This document shows, one piece after another, positions 33,672-43,300 of a DNA stretch of 64,000 nucleotides. Position 1 is the stretch's first letter. The number at the start of each line of letters is the position of its first letter. Both the position numbers and the translations under genes were made by a program. The notes under the pieces are model-generated. The model worked only from the letters and a program-made list of their open reading frames with translations, searched no databases and was not told the DNA's origin. The stretch is taken from NCBI GenBank assembly GCA_963726295.1, contig CAVSBW010000008.1, positions 62,001 to 126,000 on the forward strand, read 5' to 3'. The stretch is from DASSQJ01 sp963726295. GTDB taxonomy: Bacteria > Actinomycetota > Actinomycetes > Actinomycetales > Dermatophilaceae.

Positions 33672-35255
33672 TCAGGAGTGGAATCCGTGCCGAGCGAGCG
33701 GGTGGAACAGCTCGCGCTCCTCGTAGGACAGATGCGACAGCAGGGTGTCGGTCAGCAGGTCGACGACGTGCCGGAGCCGCTCCAGGCCGCCCTCGTCCTC
33801 CGACACCAGCGCCACGAGCGCGCGGTCGACCTCGTCGAGCACGTCGTGGATGACCTCGTGCTCCTCCTCGAGCCGAGCGATGACCGGCGCCGCGTCGAGG
33901 TCGCGCCACCGCAGGTGAGGGAAGATCGCCTGGTCCTCCAGGGCGTGGTGGCCGGTCACGACACGGCAGTACGACTCGCAGTAGGCGCCGAGGGTCCACT
34001 GGTTCTGCCGCATCGTCATCGCGTTGACCGCGGAGCGGGCTGCCCCCACCGCCAGCATCCCGCGGGCCACCTGGTCGACGACGTCGCGCACCTGGGCCAG
34101 CTCGGACCTCAGGTGGTCGTGCACGTCCGCCAGGTGCTGTGGCACCGCCAGCTGGGCGTCGGTGTACACGTCGCCGTCCGCGCCGTCCGGTACGGGGTAC
34201 CGGGGACGTGACGCCTCGTCCCACGCGAGCTCACCGGTGAGTCGGCTCCCGTCGTCCGGGGTGGGTTGGGCTCCGCGTCGTGGACTCGCCGCCTCGACGG
34301 GCGGGTCACCGTCGGCGGCCGACCTGACGGCCGCCCGGTCCGGCACCGCCCCTACCCCGGTGGCCTCGGGACCGCCTGCCCGCCGGGCCCGCTCGACGTC
34401 GACGAGCTCACGGGTCGCCGGCGCGACCTCGGTCGCGAACCGCCGCACCGTGTCGACGTCGTCGGTTCCCAGCACGAACGTCGACATCCCGTGCTCGAGG
34501 GTCAGGCCGGCGAGCTGTTCGGCCCAGTCGTGGGGGCCTCCGGTCAGCCCAGCGCCGCGACCACCCGCGACGTTGTACAGCCGCCGCACGTCCTCCGGCG
34601 CCCGGCCCGCGGCCACCGCGGCCTCGTCGATCGTGGCGTTCATCGCGCCCAGGGCGTCGGGGTCGGCGTAGGCCATGCTCGGCAGCCAGCCATCGGCGAG
34701 GCGTCCGGTGACGCGCAGCATCCGGGGCTTGTACGCCCCGAGCCAGATCTCCACCTGGTGGGACGGGGCGGGCCCCGCGTGCAGACCCACCACCCGGTGG
34801 TGACGACCCTCGACCCGGACCGTGCCCTCACCGGCCCATACGCCCCGGATGACCGCGATCGCCTCCTCGAGCGCGTCGACGGCCTCCCCCGGCGTGCGCC
34901 GGACCCCGCCCGCTGCGACGACGGCGTCCCAGAAGGCGCCGGTCCCCAGCCCCAGCTCGGCCCGGCCACCGGTCAGCAGGTCGAGGCTCGCCACCGAGCG
35001 GGCCAGCACCACCGGGGGGCGCAGCGGCAGGTTGGCGACGTTCAGGGCCATCCTGACCTGGCTGGTCCGGGCCCCGATCACCGAGAGCAGGGTCCACGCG
35101 TCGAGGTGGCGGGCCTGGTAGGGGTGGTCCTGCACCGTGACGACGTCGAGCCCGCAGACGTCGGCGACCGCGGCCAGCTCGAGCACCCGGTCGGCGGCGC
35201 CGGCGTCAGGGGTCGGGAAGAGCCCGAACTCCAGCCGGTGGCCGTAGTCGGTCAC
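33672..35255 (-). CDS. Fusion of LLM-class flavin monooxygenase and hemerythrin domain
   Basis: 527 residues. Residues about 1-290 are a bacterial-luciferase-like (LLM) flavin-dependent oxidoreductase (LEFGLFPTPDAG, VTVQDHPYQARHLDAW, LGLGTGAFWD). A linker of about 70 polar residues follows. Residues about 365-527 are a hemerythrin (HHE) four-helix domain with the di-iron ligands in DVHDHLRSEL, TGHHALEDQAIFPHL, EEEHEVIHDVL and LSYEERELFHPL. This fusion joins an F420/FMN monooxygenase and an oxygen or nitric-oxide-binding diiron site. The GTG at 35255 overlaps the stop of the TPR gene. Physiological substrates are unknown. Confidence 0.85.
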   Translation of the reverse strand: MTDYGHRLEFGLFPTPDAGAADRVLELAAVADVCGLDVVTVQDHPYQARHLDAWTLLSVIGARTSQVRMALNVANLPLRPPVVLARSVASLDLLTGGRAELGLGTGAFWDAVVAAGGVRRTPGEAVDALEEAIAVIRGVWAGEGTVRVEGRHHRVVGLHAGPAPSHQVEIWLGAYKPRMLRVTGRLADGWLPSMAYADPDALGAMNATIDEAAVAAGRAPEDVRRLYNVAGGRGAGLTGGPHDWAEQLAGLTLEHGMSTFVLGTDDVDTVRRFATEVAPATRELVDVERARRAGGPEATGVGAVPDRAAVRSAADGDPPVEAASPRRGAQPTPDDGSRLTGELAWDEASRPRYPVPDGADGDVYTDAQLAVPQHLADVHDHLRSELAQVRDVVDQVARGMLAVGAARSAVNAMTMRQNQWTLGAYCESYCRVVTGHHALEDQAIFPHLRWRDLDAAPVIARLEEEHEVIHDVLDEVDRALVALVSEDEGGLERLRHVVDLLTDTLLSHLSYEERELFHPLARHGFHS

Positions 35256-35620
35256 GAGTCGGAGTCGTCCCGGACGATGGGGAGGCGGCCGGTCGGCGCG
35301 TAACCGCCGAGGAGCTCGGCCATCGCCAGGTGCGGTTTGGCCTCGTCGTGCCGGCCGAGCCGTTGCAGGGTCCGGCCGAGGACGAGGTTGGCGTACGCCT
35401 CGTCGGGGTCGTCGGCGAGGACGGCGCGCACCACACGCTCAGCACGCTTCAGCTGAGCGGAGTGGAAGTACGCACGAGCGAGCAGGAGGCGCAGCTCGGT
35501 GGTGCCGTGCAGCGGCGGCTCCAGCGTGCTGTCGTCGACGAGCGCCGAGAGCTCCTCGGCGGCGCTCTGGTACTCGCCGTGCTCGAACAGCCGGCGCGCG
35601 CTCTCGTAGCGCTCGGCCAT
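35252..35620 (-). CDS. Tetratricopeptide-repeat protein
   Basis: 122 residues, soluble. About three TPR units are visible (AERYESARRLFEHGEYQSAA, LRLLLARAYFHSAQLKRAER, AYANLVLGRTLQRLGRHDEA). It is an adaptor-type protein without catalytic residues. The ATG at 35620 is taken; a GTG at 35641 adds seven residues and is possible. It lies between the KefB-type antiporter and the monooxygenase-hemerythrin gene with a GTGA overlap on the latter, so the three probably form an operon. No role can be given. Confidence 0.75.
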   Translation of the reverse strand: MAERYESARRLFEHGEYQSAAEELSALVDDSTLEPPLHGTTELRLLLARAYFHSAQLKRAERVVRAVLADDPDEAYANLVLGRTLQRLGRHDEAKPHLAMAELLGGYAPTGRLPIVRDDSDS

Positions 35621-35649
35621 GGTCGGCTCGGGAGTGGTCACGACCCTGA

Positions 35650-37257
35650 TCAACGCGGTGACGGCGGTGGGTGTTCCTCCGCGGTCGCCGCGAGACCCGC
35701 GGCGCCGACTGCCCGGTCGGCCAGCTCGGCGCCCGCTCCGTCGTAGAGCTGCAGCCCGGTCCGCGCACCGAGTGAGCGGGCCTCCTCGAGGTCGTCGTCG
35801 TGCTGCGCCACCACGGCCACGCTGCCCTCGTACCCACCGGCACGCAGCTGCTCGAGGGCGTCGATGTTGTTGCCGTGGAAGGGCATGGCGAGGACCACGA
35901 GCGCGACGTCGCAGAACGGCCGATCGCGGTAGAGGTCGGAGTCGGTGGCGTCGGCCTCGACCACGTCGATGCCCGCCTCGGTGAGCCGCCGGCACCGCTC
36001 GACCGACGACTCGACACCGATGACCCGCAGCCCGTAGCCGTCGCGGAGCCGGGCATGCGCCGCCGCACCCACCCGGCCCATCCCGAGGACGACGGCCTCG
36101 GCGCCGGTGAGGTCCAGTGGTCGGTCCTGCGGGTGCAGCCGGTCGACGGGGCGGTCACCCAGCACCCGCTGGAGCAGCCGAGAGAGGTACTCCGGGTGGC
36201 GGCCGGGCAGTGAGGAGGCCACGAAGCTCGCGGCCACGGCGGTGGCGGCGACACGGACCCACGACGGGTCGAGCAGTCCCTCGGGGGCCAGGGCGATGAC
36301 GATCAGCCCGAACTCGCTGAAGTTGGCCAGCGCGACACCGGTGACCACGGCGGTCCGGCGCCGGAACCGGAACAGCCAGAGCAGCGCGGCGAAGCCCATC
36401 GCCTTGAGGGGCAGCAGGAGGAGCAGGGCGAGCCCGACCCCGAGCTCCGGGCCGGTCGGCAGTCCGGCGAGGCCGATGGAGACGAAGAACCCGACGAGGA
36501 GCAGGTCCTTGACGGCGAACAGGCTCTTGGCCAGCTCCCCGGACCGCTGGTGGCTGGCGAGCAGCATCCCCATGGCCAGTGCGCCGAGGTCGCCCTTGAC
36601 CCCGAGGGCGTCGAACAGCGCGTACCCGGGGACGAGCGCGACGACCACACCGAGGAGTGGCAGGAGCTCGCCGTGACCCACCCGGTCGAGCACGCGCCGC
36701 AGCACCACGGCCCCCGGGACGGCGAGCACGAGCAGCACCGCCCACGGGCTGGGCGGGTGACCCTCGGCGACGGCGAGGAAGACGACGGCCGCGATGTCCT
36801 GGATGACGAGGATGCCGATGGCGGTGCGCCCGCCGAGTGAGCTCTGGGTGCCGTGGTCCTCGAGCACCTTGACGACGACGACCGTGCTCGAGAACGACAG
36901 CGCGAAACCGACGAGCAGCAGCTTCACCGGGTCGGCCCCGACGAGTGAGGCCCCGAGCAGCCCGAGGAGCCAGAGGAACCCGGCCGCCACGACGGTGCTG
37001 GCCGCGAGGTTCACGGAGGCGGTGGCCCACACCTCACGGCGCAGCAGGCTGCGGACGTCGACCTTGAGCCCGATGCCGAAGAGCAGGATGGTCACACCCA
37101 GGCTCGAGACGACCTCGAGACCGGCGACCGGCTCGACCCCGAGCAGCCGGAGCACGAACCCGGCGAGGAGGAAGCCGACGAGCGGCGGCAGCCGGAGCAC
37201 GCTGGCGCCGAGGCCGCCGACGAGAGCCCCGAGGAGGATCGCCGAGGTGTTGTCCAT
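35650..37257 (-). CDS. CPA2-type (KefB-like) cation/proton antiporter with TrkA-N domain
   Basis: 535 residues. About 12 helices form the exchanger (residues about 1-375: LPPLVGFLLAGFVLRLLGV, SFSSTVVVVKVLED, KGDLGALAMGMLLASH). Residues about 400-520 are a TrkA-N nucleotide-binding domain (VVLGMGRVGAAAHARL with the GxGxxG-like loop and VESSVERCRR). It would exchange K+ or Na+ for H+ under control by NAD(H). The ATG at 37257 is chosen because an AAGGA ribosome site lies 7 nt upstream; an ATG at 37299 is also in frame. It is the first gene of the group with the TPR and LLM-hemerythrin genes. Confidence 0.88.
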   Translation of the reverse strand: MDNTSAILLGALVGGLGASVLRLPPLVGFLLAGFVLRLLGVEPVAGLEVVSSLGVTILLFGIGLKVDVRSLLRREVWATASVNLAASTVVAAGFLWLLGLLGASLVGADPVKLLLVGFALSFSSTVVVVKVLEDHGTQSSLGGRTAIGILVIQDIAAVVFLAVAEGHPPSPWAVLLVLAVPGAVVLRRVLDRVGHGELLPLLGVVVALVPGYALFDALGVKGDLGALAMGMLLASHQRSGELAKSLFAVKDLLLVGFFVSIGLAGLPTGPELGVGLALLLLLPLKAMGFAALLWLFRFRRRTAVVTGVALANFSEFGLIVIALAPEGLLDPSWVRVAATAVAASFVASSLPGRHPEYLSRLLQRVLGDRPVDRLHPQDRPLDLTGAEAVVLGMGRVGAAAHARLRDGYGLRVIGVESSVERCRRLTEAGIDVVEADATDSDLYRDRPFCDVALVVLAMPFHGNNIDALEQLRAGGYEGSVAVVAQHDDDLEEARSLGARTGLQLYDGAGAELADRAVGAAGLAATAEEHPPPSPR

Positions 37258-37448
37258 GCCGTCCTTCCCGTCGCGGGCCGGGGGTGCACCGTGACTCATT
37301 CTCGCAGTCGGGTGGGTCCGGGCGCAGGCGTCGCGGGTGCCCGGGCACCGGGTCGCTCGCTCTCGGAGCGCCTGCGCGAGAGCCTGCTCCGCCGGTGCGA
37401 CGATGCGTCCGCGGGGACCCGCCCGCGCACCTGTCCGCGGAGGAGACC

Positions 37449-38462
37449 GTGGCCGCCCGCTCCACCCACCCGGCCCACTCGGCCCGCCGCCGGGTCGCCC
37501 TGACGATGTCAACCGTCGGCCTCGTCGTGGTCGCGTGCCTGGTGCCGCCCGCCGCCGGTTCCACACCGGCGGACGCGACCGCCACCACCCCCGAGGGGTC
37601 CTACCGCGGCACCGTGCACCCGGCGGAGGCGGCTCCGAGCCCCACGGACGGCCTGTTGCCGGCGCCCACCGGCGCCACGTCGACCCGGTCGGACGCCCCG
37701 GGGGACGACGGGCTCGCCGAGAAGCTGCGCACACCCCAGGCCCTGGCCCGCCCTGCTGCGCCCGCCGCGCCGCCGCGCGCCGCGAGGTCGCGGTCGGGCG
37801 CGTCGAGGTCGACCGCGACGGGGCCCGCGAGGGCCCGCGCGGCGAACCCGCCCCGCGTCGACTGCACGAGGCGGAAGTGCCTGGCACTGACCTTCGACGA
37901 CGGCCCGGTCGCCGGAACCGCCGACCTCCTCGACGTGCTGAGGAGCCGAGGTGTCCACGCCACCTTCTTCGTGGTCGGACGCAACGCCCGGGCCCACCCC
38001 GGCCTGCTCCGGCGGATGGTCCGGGACGGACACGACATCGGCAACCACAGCCTCGACCACGCCGACCTCAGCCGGCTCGGGGCGTCCGCGGTCCGACGCG
38101 AGCTCGCCGAGACCAACCGCATCGTGCGCCGCGCCACGGGCCACACGCCGACGCTGGTACGGCCGCCCTACGGGGCCACCGACGCCACCGTGGCGTCGGT
38201 GTCGCGACGCCTCGGGATGGCCCTGGTCACCTGGGACGTGGACCCGCGGGACTGGCGGGACCGCACCACGGCCACGGTGCGCTCACGGGTGCTGGCCGCC
38301 GCCCACCCCGGGGCCATCGTCCTCGCGCACGACATCTACCCCACGACCCGCGCGGCGTTCGCGCGCATCGTCGACACGCTCCTGGCGCGCGGCTACACGC
38401 TCGTCACCGTGCGCGACCTGCTCGGCCGCGCGCGGCCCGGCACCCTGTACACCCACGGCTGA
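37449..38462 (+). CDS. Exported polysaccharide deacetylase
   Basis: 337 residues. A signal helix (about residues 19-42) is followed by a low-complexity Pro/Ala/Arg-rich stretch of about 110 residues and then a NodB domain. Metal-site motifs are LTFDDGP (catalytic Asp) and GNHSLDHADL (H-x3-H type). The substrate motif is RPPYGATD, and VTWDVDPRDW and IVLAHDIYPT close the site. It would remove acetyl groups from a cell-wall glycan. The GTG at 37449 has the ribosome site GGAGGAGA. The GC-rich linker may span the wall. Confidence 0.88.
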   Translation: MAARSTHPAHSARRRVALTMSTVGLVVVACLVPPAAGSTPADATATTPEGSYRGTVHPAEAAPSPTDGLLPAPTGATSTRSDAPGDDGLAEKLRTPQALARPAAPAAPPRAARSRSGASRSTATGPARARAANPPRVDCTRRKCLALTFDDGPVAGTADLLDVLRSRGVHATFFVVGRNARAHPGLLRRMVRDGHDIGNHSLDHADLSRLGASAVRRELAETNRIVRRATGHTPTLVRPPYGATDATVASVSRRLGMALVTWDVDPRDWRDRTTATVRSRVLAAAHPGAIVLAHDIYPTTRAAFARIVDTLLARGYTLVTVRDLLGRARPGTLYTHG

Positions 38463-38463
38463 C

Positions 38464-38485
38464 CGGCCCTCGGAGCGCCGGGCCG
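38464..38485 (+). terminator. Hairpin after the polysaccharide deacetylase gene
   Basis: CGGCCC and GGGCCG form a 6-bp stem with a 10-nt loop right after the stop. It is short and GC-only, so only a weak candidate. Confidence 0.3.
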
Positions 38486-38529
38486 CGCACTGATGCCGCA
38501 TGGTCCACCCGAACGCCGTCCGCGTTGGG

Positions 38530-38535
38530 CAGGAT
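38530..38535 (+). promoter_or_regulatory. Possible -10 box of a leaderless start (CAGGAT)
   Basis: CAGGAT ends 6 nt before the GTG of the MFS gene at 38542. Confidence 0.35.
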
Positions 38536-38541
38536 CGTGTC

Positions 38542-39975
38542 GTGACCACGCACGACCCCACCGACGCCCCGGCCCCGGAGCCGGGCGGCGGCCGGTTCTC
38601 GCGCTCGGTGCGCGCGGCCCGCCGCCGTGGGGGGCAGGGCGCCCGTGCCGTGGGCCGCCGCGGTGGCAGCGGCGCCCGCCACGTGGGCCGCGGCGGACGG
38701 TGGGCCGCGCAGCGGTTCCGCGCCTTCGCCGCCGCGGACGGCGCGAGCGACACGGGCCTGTCGCGGCTCACCGAGATGCATGCGGTGAACGTGGCCGGCG
38801 ACGCCGCCGTCACGGTGTCGCTGGCCGGAACGGTGTTCGCGATGCCCACGGACGAGGCCCGAGGCCGGGTGGCGCTCTTCCTCGTGCTCACGATGGCGCC
38901 GTTCGTGCTGCTCGCCCCCCTCATCGGTCCACTCCTCGACCGCTTCCGTCACGGCCGCCGCTGGGCGCTCGGGTCGACGCTGGCGCTGCGGGCCTTCCTC
39001 GCCTGGGTGCTGGCGAGCGCGGTCGTCGAGGACAGCAACTGGCTCTTCCCCGCGGCCCTCGGCTGCCTCGTCGCGTCCCGGTCGTACTCCGTCGCCCGAG
39101 CGGCGGCCGTCCCTCGCCTGCTGCCGTCGGACATCGGCCTGGTCACTGCCAACTCGCGGCTCAACATCGCCGGGATTCTCGGGATGGCACTGGGCGGCCT
39201 GCTGGCCGGCGGGCTGTCGCGCATCGGCCCCGACTGGTCGCTGCGCCTGGCCTTCGTGATCTTCGTCGTGGCCACGGTGCTCTCGATCCGGCTTCCGCCC
39301 CGGGTCGACGCGACCACCGGCGAGGTGGACGTCGACGGCGTGCCGGTGGCCGACGAGCCACTCGGCGAGCCCGAACGGGGCCGCCGCCGGATGCGCGCCC
39401 TGCCGCGGCTGGTGCGCTACGTCCTCTGGCTCACGACCGGCGCCCGGATGCTCGCCGGCTTCCTCACCCTGTTCCTCACCTTCCTCATGCGCGAGCACCC
39501 CCTGCCCGGCCTCTCCGGGCCGCTCGTGCTCGGACTGGTCATCGGCGCCGCCGGCGTCGGCAACGCGGTCGGCTCGGTCATCGGCAACCGGCGCTCCGAG
39601 GTACCACCGGAGGTGCTGGCCACCGCCATCACGGCCGTCGGCGTGGCCGCAACGGTGCTCACCGCGATCTTCTACTCGGTGTGGACCCTCGTGCTGCTCG
39701 GGCTCGTGGCCGGGGTGCAGTCGCAGCTGAGCAAGCTCTGCCTCGACGCCCTCATCCAGCGGGACGTCGAGGAGCACGTCCGGGCGCGGGTCTTCTCGTG
39801 GTCCGAGACCCTGCTCCAGGCGTTCTGGGTCGTCGGCGGGGCGCTCGGCATCCTCGTGCCGCTCGAGCCCGCCCTGGGGTTCGGGCTCGTCACCGTGGTC
39901 GTCTGCGGATCCTGGCTGGTCGCGGTGCGGGCCCGCCGCATCGGGCGCACGGACCCCACCCGCGCCCCGGCCTGA
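38542..39975 (+). CDS. Major facilitator superfamily (MFS_1-like) membrane protein
   Basis: 477 residues. A basic, Gly/Arg-rich cytosolic N-terminus of about 65 residues precedes about 10-12 helices. MFS-like phrases are VAGDAAVTVSLAGTVFAMP, APLIGPLLDRFRHGRRWALG (loop A-type motif), and LIQRDVEEHVRARVFSWSET. Similar proteins are annotated as multidrug-type permeases. The substrate is not known. The GTG at 38542 is favoured by spacing to CAGGAT; no strong ribosome site is seen. Confidence 0.78.
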   Translation: MTTHDPTDAPAPEPGGGRFSRSVRAARRRGGQGARAVGRRGGSGARHVGRGGRWAAQRFRAFAAADGASDTGLSRLTEMHAVNVAGDAAVTVSLAGTVFAMPTDEARGRVALFLVLTMAPFVLLAPLIGPLLDRFRHGRRWALGSTLALRAFLAWVLASAVVEDSNWLFPAALGCLVASRSYSVARAAAVPRLLPSDIGLVTANSRLNIAGILGMALGGLLAGGLSRIGPDWSLRLAFVIFVVATVLSIRLPPRVDATTGEVDVDGVPVADEPLGEPERGRRRMRALPRLVRYVLWLTTGARMLAGFLTLFLTFLMREHPLPGLSGPLVLGLVIGAAGVGNAVGSVIGNRRSEVPPEVLATAITAVGVAATVLTAIFYSVWTLVLLGLVAGVQSQLSKLCLDALIQRDVEEHVRARVFSWSETLLQAFWVVGGALGILVPLEPALGFGLVTVVVCGSWLVAVRARRIGRTDPTRAPA

Positions 39976-39981
39976 GGGAGG

Positions 39982-40059
39982 TCACCGGGCGGGACGGACC
40001 AACCCGGTCTCGTGGGCGACGACCACGGCCTGTGCGCGGTGCGATCCGGCCGGCCCTCA
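39982..40059 (-). pseudogene. Possible C-terminal remnant of a LuxR/NarL response regulator
   Basis: On the minus strand the frame ending in TGA at 39982 reads SHRAQAVVVAHETGLVRP just before the stop. This matches the last helix of NarL-type response regulators such as the one ending at 55912 (RDRAQLVVLAYESGLVRP). A stop codon (TGA) precedes it by five residues, so nothing longer is open. The rest of this 226-bp gap shows no gene. The match is short and could be chance. Confidence 0.35.
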
Positions 40060-40201
40060 CCGGCCCGATCGCCGTCGGCATCCTCACCGCGGAGCCGGAC
40101 GCCTCGCCCGCCCCTGACCATGGGCCCGCAGTGGTCGAGGCGAGGACGTGCCGGCGCGAAAGGGACGCGCGGCACGCCCTCGCCGGTCGTGGGCGACCGC
40201 G

Positions 40202-43200
40202 TCACGAGGACTCGTCGTGGATGGCTCGCCGCAGCAGGTGGGCGATGTGAACGGGATCGCGGCCGGTGAGGTGCTGGATCTGCTCGCGGCAGCTGAACCC
40301 GTCGGTCACGACGTCGGTGGCGGCACTCGCCCCCCGGATGCGGGGCGCCATCTCCCGTTCACCGACCCGCACCGACACGTCGTACTTGCTGGCGGAGAAG
40401 CCGAACGAGCCGGCCAGCCCGCAGCACCCCGCCGAGAGCACCTCGGCCTCCACCCCCATCCGCTTCAGCAGAGCCTGCTCGGCGTCGGTGCCGAGGGCCG
40501 CGACGTGGTGGCAGTGCATCTGCACCAGGGCGTCGCCGCGCATCCGCGGCGGCTGGTACCGCTGCCGCTCCAGGAACTCGGAGAGGAGGAACGTCTGGTC
40601 CGCGAGCCGCTGGGCGTCGGCGTCGTTCGGGAACAGCCCGACCAGCTCGTCGCGGAAGGCGGCGACGCAGCTCGGCTCCACCCCTACCACCGGCACCCCG
40701 GCACGGATGTCGTCCCGGAGCGTGTCGAGCACCTGCCGCCAGAGCCGCTCGGCGGTCGACAGCATCCCGGCGTCGTAGAGCGGCCGCCCGCAGCACAGGG
40801 GCCGGCTCGGCAGGGTCACTTCGTACCCGGCGTGCTCCAGCACCTCGGCGGCCGCCTCGAGCACGTCGGACTCCAGGTAGTTGTTGAAGGTGTCGGGCCA
40901 GAGGATGACGCGGTCCGTCTCGAGGGGTGCGTCGGTGCCGTGCGGGTGCAGCGTGGTGCGCAGCCCGCCGCGCTGCATCGAGGGCGTCGACCAGCCCTGG
41001 CCGCCGTAGCGCATCGACTCGCGGTGCTCCAACACCGGCGAACCGTCGTGGGTGGGGCGCGCCCGGCCGCTGCCGTGCCGGGCGGCGAAGGACCGCGTGA
41101 ACGGGCGGCGCCGGAACCGCGGGATCGCGCGCTCCTGGGCGACGCCGCCGGCCTTCTTCAGCACCGGGGCGAGCAGGCGGTTCTGGGTCACGGCGTTGAC
41201 GAGGACCGGCAGCCGGCTGGCCAGCCGGGCCCACCAGTAGATGAGGGTGATGGCGTAGTCGCTGCGTGGGCGCAGCCGTCCCTTGTAGTAGTGGGAGAGG
41301 AACTCGGCCTTGTAGGTGGCCATGTCGACGTTGACCGGGCACTCGTTCCTGCACGCTTTGCAGGCCAGGCAGAGCTCGAGCGCCTCGGCCACGTGGTCGT
41401 CGCGCCAGCCGCCGAGCTCGTCACCCCGGAGCATCTCGAACAGCATGCGCGCGCGGCCGCGGGTGGAGTCCTCCTCCTCGCGGGTTGCCATGTAGCTCGG
41501 GCACATGCCGCCGCTCTCGACGTCGCGGCAGGCGCCGACGCCGACGCACCGGGTCACGGCCTTGCCGAAGTCGTGGTCGTCATCGGGGAACGCGAAGTGG
41601 GTGCGCACCGGCCGGAGCCGGGCGTCGGGGCCTTTGCGCAGGTCCTGCGTCGGCTCGCGGGGGTCCACCACCTTGCCGGGGTTCATCATCCCGTCGGGGT
41701 CCCAGACGGCCTTGAACTCGCCGAAGGCACGGACCAGCTCGTCCCCGTACATCGTCGTGAGCAGGGCCCCACGCGCCTGACCGTCGCCGTGCTCGCCCGA
41801 GAGGGAGCCGCCATAGCCGGTGACGAGCCGGGCGGCCCGGTCGAGGAACTCGCGCCACTGAGCCACGCCGTGCGCGGTTTCGAGCCGGAAGTCGATGCGA
41901 CAGTGGATGCAGCCCTGCCCGAAATGGCCGTACAGCGCGGCGTGGTAGCCGAACTCACCGAGGAGGTCGCGGAAGTCCCGCAGGTAGTCGCCGACCTTCT
42001 CGGGCGGCACGGCGGCGTCCTCCCACCCCGGGTGGCTGCGGGCCATGCCGGGGACGTTCGCCGTGGCGCCGAGGCCCGACTCGCGCACCTGCCAGAGCTT
42101 CTGGGCCTCCCACTGGTCGGTGAACACCTTCGTCGTCGGCGGGTCGTCCAGCCCCTCGCAGGCCTTGACGAACCGCTGGGCCTGCGCGTCGGCGTCGTCC
42201 TTGTCGTCCGACCCGAACTCGACGAGGAGGAATCCCTGGCCCTCGGGGAGCAGCTCGACGTCCTCGGGGTGCAACCCCTTCTTCTGCATGAACTCGATGA
42301 GCCGCCGATCGATCCCCTCGCACGCGACCGGTCGGTGCTCGCGCACCATCGGCACGTGGTCGCCGGCGGTGCAGGCGTCGGGGAAGCCCGCGACGACCAG
42401 GGTGCGCTCCGGCATCGCGTCGATGAGGCGCACCTTGGCGCGCAGCACGGTGACGCACGTTCCCTCGGTGCCGACGAGCGCCTTCGCCAGGTCGAAGCCG
42501 TTCTCGTCGAGGAGCCGGGGGAGGTTGAAGCCGGACACCCGCCGCGGGATCTCGGGGAACCCCGTGCGGATGGCGGCCACGTGGCGGTCGCGCAGGTCGC
42601 GGAGCCCCGCCAGGATGCGGCCGCGCTCGCCGCCGGCGTCGATCGCCTCGCCCAGCTCCTGGCGCGTCATCGGGCCGACCGTGAAGCGCTCGCCCCGGTA
42701 GGTGAGGACCTCGAGCTCGAGCACCTGGTCGACGGTCAGGGGCCCGGGGCCGTAGAACTCGGCCATCACCGAGTGGGTACCGCACGAGTTGTTGCCGATC
42801 ATCCCGCCGAGGGTGTTGCGGTCGTGGGTGGCGGGGTCGGGGCCGTAGGTGAGCCCGTGCTCCGTCGCCGCGTCCCGCAGCCAGTCGAGGGTCGTCCCGG
42901 GGAGCACCCAGGCCGAGCGGTCCTCGACGTCGATCGACTCCACGGTGTTGAGGTACTTCGAGAAGTCGATGACGACCCCGACGTTGCACGTCTGGCCGGC
43001 GAGGCTGGTGCCGCCCCCGCGGCTCGTGACGGGGACGCCGTGCTCGCGGCAGGCGGCGACGGTGGCGACGACGTCGTCGATGGTCCTCGGCAGCACCACG
43101 CCGAGCGGCACCATCCGGTAGTTCGACGCGTCCGTCGACCACGCCGCCCGGCTGCCGGGGTCGAAGCGCACCTCGCCGTCGACGCACTCGGTGAGGTCAG

Positions 43201-43300
43201 CGGCGAGGGCTCGTGCGTCCTCGGAGAGGTCGTCGTCCGGCGCGGTGCGGTCGACGGTGCGCAGGCCGTCCCAGTGCGCGGGCAGGTCGGTCGTCGTCAT
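40202..43300 (-). CDS. YdiJ-type FAD/Fe-S dehydrogenase (probable D-2-hydroxyglutarate or D-lactate oxidoreductase)
   Basis: 1032 residues, the size of E. coli YdiJ (1018). Residues about 55-280 bind FAD (FAD_binding_4 with VTSRGGGTSLAGQ). Residues about 300-560 are the GlcD-type C-domain with HFGQGCIHCRIDF and SGEHGDGQ. Next are Fe-S clusters: CVGVGACRD and CLACKACRNECPVN (about 580-650). The C-terminal domain has two CCG motifs (SRPLCCGRPLYDAG, about 830; SAGCCGLAGSF, about 955). YdiJ oxidises D-2-hydroxyglutarate and passes electrons to the respiratory chain. The ATG overlaps the enolase-family gene by 4 bp. Confidence 0.88.
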   Translation of the reverse strand: MTTTDLPAHWDGLRTVDRTAPDDDLSEDARALAADLTECVDGEVRFDPGSRAAWSTDASNYRMVPLGVVLPRTIDDVVATVAACREHGVPVTSRGGGTSLAGQTCNVGVVIDFSKYLNTVESIDVEDRSAWVLPGTTLDWLRDAATEHGLTYGPDPATHDRNTLGGMIGNNSCGTHSVMAEFYGPGPLTVDQVLELEVLTYRGERFTVGPMTRQELGEAIDAGGERGRILAGLRDLRDRHVAAIRTGFPEIPRRVSGFNLPRLLDENGFDLAKALVGTEGTCVTVLRAKVRLIDAMPERTLVVAGFPDACTAGDHVPMVREHRPVACEGIDRRLIEFMQKKGLHPEDVELLPEGQGFLLVEFGSDDKDDADAQAQRFVKACEGLDDPPTTKVFTDQWEAQKLWQVRESGLGATANVPGMARSHPGWEDAAVPPEKVGDYLRDFRDLLGEFGYHAALYGHFGQGCIHCRIDFRLETAHGVAQWREFLDRAARLVTGYGGSLSGEHGDGQARGALLTTMYGDELVRAFGEFKAVWDPDGMMNPGKVVDPREPTQDLRKGPDARLRPVRTHFAFPDDDHDFGKAVTRCVGVGACRDVESGGMCPSYMATREEEDSTRGRARMLFEMLRGDELGGWRDDHVAEALELCLACKACRNECPVNVDMATYKAEFLSHYYKGRLRPRSDYAITLIYWWARLASRLPVLVNAVTQNRLLAPVLKKAGGVAQERAIPRFRRRPFTRSFAARHGSGRARPTHDGSPVLEHRESMRYGGQGWSTPSMQRGGLRTTLHPHGTDAPLETDRVILWPDTFNNYLESDVLEAAAEVLEHAGYEVTLPSRPLCCGRPLYDAGMLSTAERLWRQVLDTLRDDIRAGVPVVGVEPSCVAAFRDELVGLFPNDADAQRLADQTFLLSEFLERQRYQPPRMRGDALVQMHCHHVAALGTDAEQALLKRMGVEAEVLSAGCCGLAGSFGFSASKYDVSVRVGEREMAPRIRGASAATDVVTDGFSCREQIQHLTGRDPVHIAHLLRRAIHDESS

